Shown: positions 20,993 through 26,979 of the stretch, in pieces
How the letters are laid out: each line of letters begins with the position of its first letter
Numbering within the stretch: the stretch's first letter is position 1
DNA from: a virus
IMG/VR virus record: IMGVR_UViG_3300032898_000366
Span: 1 to 26,979 of that record
Reading direction: 5' to 3' (one strand)
Length of the DNA: 26,979 nt
Made by a program: the position numbers and the translations under genes
Notes under the pieces: generated by a model
Told to the model about the DNA's origin: nothing
Databases searched by the model: none
What the model saw: only the letters and a program-made list of their open reading frames with translations

Positions 20993-21469
20993 ATGGTTAA
21001 TTCGAAAGTTCTAGCCTCTTCCCTCGTCGCCGCAGCCGGTCTCGGCTCCAAGCAGGCGAGCGCCCTTACGCCCCTGAGCGATATGCCAGTGGCAGACGTT
21101 GTGCTGCAGGAGATCGTTGGAGAACCCAACGACCGAAAGAGCACGTTTGCCCAGACGAGCCCGGCGATTGGAAACACACAAATCGCCAACCCTTTTACCC
21201 CATTCCAAGGCGACGACGTTTTCTTCACTTACCTTATTCCGGGAGTGCGGTTTCAGAGTCACGACGGACAGTGGTTCGAGATCGATTCCTATGACGCCGA
21301 GAACGAAATTGAGATCCACAACGTGTGGTATCCTCGCCAGCGTGGGGTGGTATCGGTGCAAACCCTTAGAAAAGCGATCTTTGCGTGGATTCACCCCGTT
21401 CAAGTTACTCTACCCCCAATTCCTGTCGGTGTAGATTACGGTACCTTGGATGTTAAGGTGCAGAACTGA
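20993..21469 (+). CDS. Virion-type small protein, unrecognised
   Basis: 158 residues. ATG 20993 with GGAG 7 bases upstream; the longer frame from 20768 runs over the opposite gene. The N-terminus MVNSKVLASSLVAAAGLGSKQASAL is moderately hydrophobic; then beta-rich FTPFQGDDVFFTYLIPGVRFQSHDGQWFEIDSYDAENEIEIHNVWYPRQRG. It ends with a strand-rich tail. First gene of the right-hand structural block. A head or tail completion protein is possible; no family recognised. Confidence 0.7.
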   Translation: MVNSKVLASSLVAAAGLGSKQASALTPLSDMPVADVVLQEIVGEPNDRKSTFAQTSPAIGNTQIANPFTPFQGDDVFFTYLIPGVRFQSHDGQWFEIDSYDAENEIEIHNVWYPRQRGVVSVQTLRKAIFAWIHPVQVTLPPIPVGVDYGTLDVKVQN

Positions 21470-21476
21470 CAGAGGA

Positions 21477-21520
21477 TTGTTCACCGAATCCGCCTCTACA
21501 GGCCAGAACCTACTGAAGGA
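21477..21520 (+). promoter_or_regulatory. 44-bp start-associated element, copy 13 (homing endonuclease gene)
   Basis: Left block TTGTTCACCGAA, 12 bases, GGCCAGAACCTACTGAAGGA. The final A is the first base of the endonuclease ATG. Confidence 0.6.
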
Positions 21521-22419
21521 TGCTTGTCTACAAGATCACAAACACGGTTAATGGGAAAGTCTATATAGGGCAGACTGTCGGTACATTACACAAACGATGG
21601 TCAGCCCACAAGACTGATGCGCGGAATGGAAAGAAATCCCTCACCATATGCAAGGCGATTAGAAAGTACGGCCCCGAGAATTTCTGTGCGGAAGAGCTTG
21701 CGACAGCCTCTTCCATAGAAATGCTAAATGAGTTGGAGATTCATTTTATTAACCTGTACCGGTCCCACGATCCCAAATTCGGCTACAACTCTACTTTCGG
21801 TGGTGATAGGCCGAAGATTACAGAGCAGTTACGGGAAAAATTTCGCTCCAGGCCCAATCACTGGAAGAGGCGGAAGCACTCTTCCGAAACAATTGAGAGA
21901 ATGGCCGACGCGCAGCGCGGCCCGAAGAACCATAGATTCGGTAAACAAGGGGCTAGAGGACCCGAACATCCCGGCTTTGGTAAGAAAGCATCCACTGCGA
22001 CACGCGATAAGCTCAGAGCCGCAGCCGCGAAAAGGAAGGCAGATGGGAAGGTTCGTCCTCCATGTTCCGAAGAGACGAAACAAAAAATCGGAAAAGCCAA
22101 TAAAGGCCGTGTGAAGACTCAGGAGGAAATAGATCAACGAAGAGCTAAGATCCTGGGCCGCCCACGTTTAGAGGAAACTAAGCAGAAGATTCGCGATAGT
22201 AATAAGGCACGAGTTGCTGAGGGGGTATTTCTTCACCGCAAAGGCAAATCAATGACGTCAGAGGCAATAAATAAACTTAAGGAATCTCAGCGGAAGCGTT
22301 GGGCGGCTATGCCTACGAACCAGAGAGAAACTATCAGCCGTAACGCGCGACAGAAGAGATTCGAACAGTTAGGAATAGCGCCTCCTTTAGTAGAGGCGAC
22401 TTCAAAGTGTTTGATTTAA
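21520..22419 (+). CDS. GIY-YIG homing endonuclease with NUMOD3-like repeats
   Basis: 299 residues. The N-terminal domain (about 1-90) begins YKITNTVNGKVYIGQT, the GIY-YIG signature, followed by the catalytic-loop region RWSAHKTDARNGKKS and a GYNSTFGGD stretch. The rest is basic, with several NUMOD3-type DNA-binding repeats such as KHSSETIERM, PPCSEETKQKIG, RLEETKQKIRDS and TSEAINKLKESQ. This is a free-standing selfish endonuclease that cuts related phage DNA lacking it. AAGG directly abuts the ATG; its frame overlaps the possible GTG start of the next gene. AT-richer codons (ATA, AGA) than the flanking genes fit transfer. Confidence 0.92.
   Translation: MLVYKITNTVNGKVYIGQTVGTLHKRWSAHKTDARNGKKSLTICKAIRKYGPENFCAEELATASSIEMLNELEIHFINLYRSHDPKFGYNSTFGGDRPKITEQLREKFRSRPNHWKRRKHSSETIERMADAQRGPKNHRFGKQGARGPEHPGFGKKASTATRDKLRAAAAKRKADGKVRPPCSEETKQKIGKANKGRVKTQEEIDQRRAKILGRPRLEETKQKIRDSNKARVAEGVFLHRKGKSMTSEAINKLKESQRKRWAAMPTNQRETISRNARQKRFEQLGIAPPLVEATSKCLI
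22379..22398 (+). promoter_or_regulatory. Hairpin at the end of the homing endonuclease gene
   Basis: CGCCTC and GAGGCG form a 6-bp stem with an 8-base loop just before the endonuclease stop. GTAGAGGCG here is the inverse complement of CGCCTCTAC at 21491-21499 in front of the gene, a possible relic of insertion. Confidence 0.4.
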
Positions 22420-22442
22420 CAGGCAATCACCTGGCGGGGTAC

Positions 22443-23957
22443 ATGATCCGCGTCGTCCGGGATGTCGTGACGCGGAATCCGCGCTTTCGCTCCGCCCTCG
22501 GCGAGGTGGCGGCTCAGTCCAACTACATGGTTTCCTACGGTGATGTGCAATGCATTGTCAAGGACATCACGGCGCAGGGGGCACGCTTATCCCCCGACAA
22601 CTTCATGTGCTTTCAATTGGGGCGCTCGATCGTCGCCACGGTGGGAGATAAGGACGGCTCCTTCATCGAGTGGGCCAACGAAATCGACCCGACGCTGGCG
22701 ACCCCGGTTGCCGGTATATATATGATGGGGGTCGCCGGGGTCGATGAGAAGACTCGCGACGTGTTTCTGGAGACGGAGACATATAAGTGGTACGAAGGAT
22801 ATGTAAAGAACGCGCAGGGATCGCGCGTCAACTTCGCTCCCGGAATCGACGCGACAACGGTTCAGCCCTACGACATCACTAATAATAATGTACCGGAGTT
22901 TCAGGCCGGAGCCGACTTCATCTACTTACTATCCTCCGTAGTCGAATTAGGGGTTAAAGATGTTAACAACAATGTCTTGACCCCTCTCACTCAGTATTGG
23001 GTTGATCAGACGCAGTCGCAAGTCATTATTGAGTCCACGGTGTTCGGCACCCAGACCGCGCAGGTGCCTTCGAACTATGATACGGTTACGTTGGTCGATC
23101 AGGATGGATTCACCTTACGGAACGGAATTGATTATATCTTCACTTCAGCGACCACAGTTACATTAAGTGGATGGACGCCAGCCGGAGGCACGATTACCGC
23201 CGTGGGAACGGTGAAGGCGGACCCCTCCATCGCCGGTAACTGCCTCAACCCCGAGAATACGTTGGATTTCACCCTCGCGCCCGGCGAAACCCTGGTGGCG
23301 GACCAGGTGTCAGTATGCACACAGGCAGGCGATGACCAGCCAGTCACAGTCTCGACTACCGGTGTGGTTACGCTCGACACTCCGCTCCCCCCTGGCGGCT
23401 GGTGCCGGTACAACATACGAACCTTGGTTGGCTTCTCCCGCGTCACAGCGAAGAAGATAGCCCTCAACACCGGCTTGGTGCCGGGGATGAGTATCGCGAT
23501 CGGCGATAGCGTAACGGTCGGCGACCAGTGCGCCCTCATTGTTTCGCCCCAGGTTTGCCAGACCTACGAAGTATACGGATCGAAGGATAATGTCAACTTC
23601 ACGATCGACGTGAAAGCCAATGATCCATCCACGGCCTCGGAATTGGCGGAGCTTCTGAAGCAAGAACTACTGATCAACCGGCGTGCCCGTATTGAGGCGG
23701 ACGGCATATCTATCCTTGAAGCTTCCCGTGCACCCGTAGTAAATCAGCGCGACCGCAGTGCGACCGCGACCGGATGGGTATCCACCCTGGGAGTCAGTTG
23801 TCTCGCCGACTGGCGTGTTTTCAAGCCACTGGTGACACGCGTGCAGAGTGTGGACATCACGACGAGCCCGACGACACAAGGTTACCCCGGAAAGCCAAGC
23901 CTTGCGCCGCGCATGTTTGCGATCGGGGCGATCGGGTTCTTACCCGACTACCGCTGA
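22443..23957 (+). CDS. Large virion-type beta-rich protein
   Basis: 504 residues from ATG 22443; GGGG is only 3 bases upstream, and a GTG at 22407 overlaps the endonuclease. The N-terminus IRVVRDVVTRNPRFRSALGEVAAQSNYMVSYGD is followed by repeated Ig-like strands (VTLVDQDGFTLRNGIDYIFTSATTVTLSGW; VTVSTTGVVTLDTPLPPGGWCRYNIR). The C-terminus GYPGKPSLAPRMFAIGAIGFLPDYR looks compact. The composition, rich in T/V/N/G, is that of an outer virion or tail protein. Specific role not recognised. Confidence 0.75.
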   Translation: MIRVVRDVVTRNPRFRSALGEVAAQSNYMVSYGDVQCIVKDITAQGARLSPDNFMCFQLGRSIVATVGDKDGSFIEWANEIDPTLATPVAGIYMMGVAGVDEKTRDVFLETETYKWYEGYVKNAQGSRVNFAPGIDATTVQPYDITNNNVPEFQAGADFIYLLSSVVELGVKDVNNNVLTPLTQYWVDQTQSQVIIESTVFGTQTAQVPSNYDTVTLVDQDGFTLRNGIDYIFTSATTVTLSGWTPAGGTITAVGTVKADPSIAGNCLNPENTLDFTLAPGETLVADQVSVCTQAGDDQPVTVSTTGVVTLDTPLPPGGWCRYNIRTLVGFSRVTAKKIALNTGLVPGMSIAIGDSVTVGDQCALIVSPQVCQTYEVYGSKDNVNFTIDVKANDPSTASELAELLKQELLINRRARIEADGISILEASRAPVVNQRDRSATATGWVSTLGVSCLADWRVFKPLVTRVQSVDITTSPTTQGYPGKPSLAPRMFAIGAIGFLPDYR

Positions 23958-24007
23958 CGTCGCTTAATTTTCTGCCCAATATTCGGTTTGAGTTACTCCG
24001 GCAGTAT

Positions 24008-24022
24008 CTCTCTATTAGGGAG
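24008..24022 (+). promoter_or_regulatory. Palindromic leader of the FmdB-like gene
   Basis: CTCTCT, loop ATT, AGGGAG form a 6-bp stem (one T-G pair), 24 bases before the ATG. Same kind of hairpin as at 11615 and 24503. Confidence 0.35.
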
Positions 24023-24046
24023 TTAAATTCTTACGCAAGAGGTCCT

Positions 24047-24460
24047 ATGGCGACTTACCAATACGCCTGTTCCGACTGTAATGCCGTGATTGAGCGGGTT
24101 CAGTCCATGAACGAGTCACGTCCGGAATCGGTGCCCTGTATCTATTGCGCCGGGCAAGCGAATTTCATACTGTCCGCTGTCGCCGTTCTCACGGGTGGGA
24201 TGTCCAACTCCCCGATCGATGTGTCCGTAGGACGTGAAGCGGAAGCGCGGTGGGCCAGTATCAACGCCCGGCAAGAGAAGCGGAATCAGGTTCGCCGCGA
24301 CGCCAACAAGCAGGGCCTTACGGCGACCGACTACAAGACCTTTGTTCCGATTACCAGTGAGCAGAAGGCCACACGCACCCGCGCTCTCGACTACGTGGCC
24401 CGCGACGGCCACAAACCCGATCTTTCAGATGGATTGACACGCACGGCTGAGGGCAAATAG
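24047..24460 (+). CDS. FmdB-like zinc-ribbon protein
   Basis: 137 residues. ATG 24047 with AAGAGG 4 bases upstream; the longer frame runs into the preceding gene. ATYQYACSDCNAVIERVQSMNES followed by VPCIYCAG is the FmdB/CxxC-CxxC zinc ribbon pattern (Cys at about 8, 11, 31, 34). The following helix (REAEARWASINARQEKRNQVRRDAN) is basic and the tail is helical. FmdB-type proteins are poorly defined, often putative regulators. In phage tail clusters such a gene may be structural or an assembly factor. Confidence 0.75.
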   Translation: MATYQYACSDCNAVIERVQSMNESRPESVPCIYCAGQANFILSAVAVLTGGMSNSPIDVSVGREAEARWASINARQEKRNQVRRDANKQGLTATDYKTFVPITSEQKATRTRALDYVARDGHKPDLSDGLTRTAEGK

Positions 24461-24502
24461 CAGCCGGAAAACCAAAGCTACGGAAAAAAACTGACTTTCA
24501 GG

Positions 24503-24514
24503 CTCTTCATAGAG
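24503..24514 (+). promoter_or_regulatory. Palindromic leader of the tail sheath gene
   Basis: CTCT, loop TCAT, AGAG, 57 bases before the sheath ATG. It is short, so noteworthy only as part of the recurring set. Confidence 0.25.
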
Positions 24515-24571
24515 TTTGATTTCTCATTCCCAGCCAGCCCAATGGCCAAGTAATTGGGACGGAGCCGACCT

Positions 24572-26979
24572 ATGGCACTTTTCGAAACGTCTTACACGCC
24601 GCCCGGTGTGTACACTCAAGAGGTTCTGAACCCGACCGCGCCCACCCTGGCGGCCAATGCCCGGGTTCCGGTTCTGATCGGTGAGGGCCAGGAAACCTTC
24701 ACGCAATCGAATGTTGAGATGCACCGGGGTTCCAGCGCGACCTCCGACGACCAGGTAGTTTCCGAGAACCTATCCGCGCAGGCGAACGGCACCACGGGTC
24801 CTTTCCAGTTGTCGCATTATCCGGTTGTTACCGGTAACGGCACCGGAACCCCGGCCACCAGCCCGTCCGCTATCCAAGTGACCACCATCGCGCCGGGCCA
24901 GACCACCGAGATCCCGGTGACGGTGCTGACCCTGAATGCCCAGACCGGCCAATTCACGACCCAGACGATCATCCCGCAGGGAAGCTCGCTCTATGCGAAC
25001 TACTACTTCAAGCGGACGGATACCCAGGTCCTGAACGAGAATGATTCCTTCCAGGTGCCGACTTTCGCCACCCTCACCGTCCAGGCTACCTTGGTCCTGT
25101 CGCTCACCATTCCGGGTGCTCTGGGCAACCAGGTCACGCTTGCTTTGACCCAGGCGGCCACCGGCGACGGCGTCTCCGACCTCCAGGCCGTCACCGGCGC
25201 GGGCACGGACGCCATCTCGATCGAACTCCGTAACAGCGACAACAGTATTCGCACCCTGGCGAACATCGCCACCCTCGTCAGCGCCGGAATCGAGACCGCG
25301 AATGCGGGCTACCTGACGGTAACCTCCGGTGGTTCTTCCGCGACTGCGGGTGCGGCCATGGCCGCCACAGCCTTTGCGGGCGGCGCGGGTCCGAACACCA
25401 ACACGGTGTTCAAGGTACAGCAGGTTCCGATCGTGGACGGCACCAACGGCGGTGTGGTTACGACCGATCCCACCAAGGTGCAGGCCAAGGTCAACGGCCA
25501 GGTTGTTAGCGTGAGCGCGGTGGACGGCGCTACGGGCTTCGTCACGCTGGCCAATCCGGTGCTTCCGGGCTCCATGCTCACACTGACCTACTACACGAAC
25601 ACCTGGCAGAACACGTCGGATCAGCTTCCGGCAGCCAACGTTGCTTCGATCGTTGAAGTCGGTTTCGGTCCGAACCGCGAGGATTTTGTCGAAGGCGTCG
25701 ATTATGTGCTGAACGGCAATTCAGTAGCCTGGGGCGCATCGGTCAACACCGTCGCGGGAGTCAATACCCCGGGTTATCAGACGTTCGATGCGACGGACAT
25801 CAATACGACCCTGGTGGACGAGAAGGTCTACATGCGGCTGTGCTCCGGCACCGCGAGCGGCTCGAACTACACGTTCACGCTGCCCGATGTTCCGGTCGAT
25901 GGCTCCGGCCTCGGCGTGCCCACCAACAATCCGGCTTTGGTCGCGGTATACATCGGCCCCGATCCGGTGACGGCGGCGGCCAGCGGCGCGGTGCGCGTTT
26001 CGCAAGTTGCGGGAGCGAGCGCCACGGTGACTCTTTACAACCCGGCTCCGACAGGGCAGAACGTTTATGCCTCCTATTACCGGACTGTGCTGAATGACCA
26101 CGAGTTCACTGTGGCCGTGAAGACTGCGGGCGCGACCGGTCAAGGCACTTACACAGTGACCGACGAAAGTAACCTGATCGTCCCGGTTGCTTCCAACGGC
26201 ACGGATACGGTGTCCGACGCGAATTTCGCCAATACCGGCATCGTGTGGCCGAGCAACTTCCCCGACCTTCAGGCCGCAATCGGCGGAGCCGACGAGACCA
26301 TCACTCTCACCTTCCAGAACGACGGGCTAAATACTATCACCACTCCGGCTGTCCAGGCCTCGGTAACACTTGACACCACCCTGGTGTTCACGGCGACCAC
26401 TCCGGGCATCGGCGGCAACTCCGTCAGCATTGCACTGCTTGCTGGCGGCGAAGGTCAAGCGGATGCCACGGCAATCAGCGTGACCGGCGACGCGGTCACT
26501 GTTGAAACGGTGATGGCCGACAACGAGACCGTTCGCACCTGGCAGGAGATCATCGACCTGTTTACCAACTATCCGCCGACGACGACGGACGGGGGCGTCA
26601 TCCTGTGCTCCGCAGTCAACGGTGCAAACCTGACCGCACAGGCGCAGGCTGTAGCCGCCACCAATCTTGCCGGTGGTACCGCTGCGGTTACGTCGCCCTA
26701 TGCCAACCGTTACCTGGTCACGACCAGCCGTACGGCGACGCAGGCGGCTTCGGATGGTCTTGGCCTGACCGGTGGCGCAACGACGCCCGGTACCCTGAAT
26801 ACGGGTGCTGGTGCGGTTGGAGCGTCCGGCTACCTTGGCCAGACTTATATCGATGCAATCACCGCCGTGCAGTTCACCATCGTCGATCCGGCGAAGGCGC
26901 TTGCCTACGGCTACACTCAACTGCCGAGCCCCAGCTACAAGTACCAGCCGGGCGACATTCTCACCTTCGTGATTAGCCA
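24572..26979 (+). CDS. Contractile tail sheath protein, 3' end outside the window
   Basis: ATG 24572 with GGAG 7 bases upstream; open to the right edge (802 codons, no stop). The start MALFETSYTPPGVYTQEVLNPTAPTL is the tail-sheath signature (PPGVY.QE), followed by ARVPVLIGEG. The rest is long and beta-rich, with repeated Thr/Val/Ala Ig-like strands (e.g. VTLALTQAATGDGVSDLQ, VIPVASN-type turns), so this sheath is enlarged by inserted domains before the conserved C-terminal fold, which is not reached. Sheath subunits polymerise around the tail tube and contract at infection, which makes the phage myovirus-like. Confidence 0.85.
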   Translation, partial: MALFETSYTPPGVYTQEVLNPTAPTLAANARVPVLIGEGQETFTQSNVEMHRGSSATSDDQVVSENLSAQANGTTGPFQLSHYPVVTGNGTGTPATSPSAIQVTTIAPGQTTEIPVTVLTLNAQTGQFTTQTIIPQGSSLYANYYFKRTDTQVLNENDSFQVPTFATLTVQATLVLSLTIPGALGNQVTLALTQAATGDGVSDLQAVTGAGTDAISIELRNSDNSIRTLANIATLVSAGIETANAGYLTVTSGGSSATAGAAMAATAFAGGAGPNTNTVFKVQQVPIVDGTNGGVVTTDPTKVQAKVNGQVVSVSAVDGATGFVTLANPVLPGSMLTLTYYTNTWQNTSDQLPAANVASIVEVGFGPNREDFVEGVDYVLNGNSVAWGASVNTVAGVNTPGYQTFDATDINTTLVDEKVYMRLCSGTASGSNYTFTLPDVPVDGSGLGVPTNNPALVAVYIGPDPVTAAASGAVRVSQVAGASATVTLYNPAPTGQNVYASYYRTVLNDHEFTVAVKTAGATGQGTYTVTDESNLIVPVASNGTDTVSDANFANTGIVWPSNFPDLQAAIGGADETITLTFQNDGLNTITTPAVQASVTLDTTLVFTATTPGIGGNSVSIALLAGGEGQADATAISVTGDAVTVETVMADNETVRTWQEIIDLFTNYPPTTTDGGVILCSAVNGANLTAQAQAVAATNLAGGTAAVTSPYANRYLVTTSRTATQAASDGLGLTGGATTPGTLNTGAGAVGASGYLGQTYIDAITAVQFTIVDPAKALAYGYTQLPSPSYKYQPGDILTFVIS

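Noticed and set aside
1-26979. CRISPR array
   Set aside because: No regularly spaced direct repeats with unique spacers were seen; the repeated elements are promoter-like and irregularly placed.

Overview
The window reads as part of a large tailed double-stranded DNA phage with a contractile tail. The right end carries the start of a tail sheath gene, next to several virion-type genes on the plus strand. An 11-gene tRNA array, a GIY-YIG homing endonuclease and a giant multi-enzyme 'polyvalent' protein are all phage hallmarks. Every tRNA encodes its own CCA, and coding DNA is moderately GC-rich. The host cannot be named from this sequence.

Layout. 1-1263 (minus): an ADP-ribosyltransferase-like gene cut by the left edge, an M50 membrane protease and a two-helix membrane peptide whose ribosome site lies in a perfect hairpin. 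1272-2706 (minus): eleven tRNAs, namely all four Ser, all five Leu, one Tyr and one Cys. Upstream of them (2720-2816) is a terminator with a competing 12-bp stem. 2926-11595 (plus): a membrane protein, a virion-type protein, a 66-residue protein, then an 1862-residue polyvalent protein (ART, ParB-like, two zincins, papain-like, 2H phosphoesterase, zinc cluster, ART, SprT-like) whose C-terminal third zincin and ART lie in the +1 frame. 11636-12919 (plus): a cysteine-cluster virion protein. 12916-20900 (minus): a dense operon-like run of about 17 small, mostly unrecognised genes, one of them an alpha/beta hydrolase. 20993-26979 (plus): virion genes, a homing endonuclease, an FmdB-like zinc-ribbon protein and the tail sheath.

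The strongest regulatory signal is a 44-bp start-associated element: a 12-bp block AACTTCACCGAT, exactly 12 variable bases, then a block CGCCAGAATGTAGTGAGGAG. Twelve copies keep exact spacing (plus one degenerate copy), on both strands, always just before a start codon and often directly after the previous stop. It is best read as a promoter that places transcription starts at, or a few bases before, the ribosome site. Three genes would then have leaderless mRNAs.

Three genes show +1-type frame breaks, all with TGA as the zero-frame stop. They may be assembly indels, real mutations or recoding.
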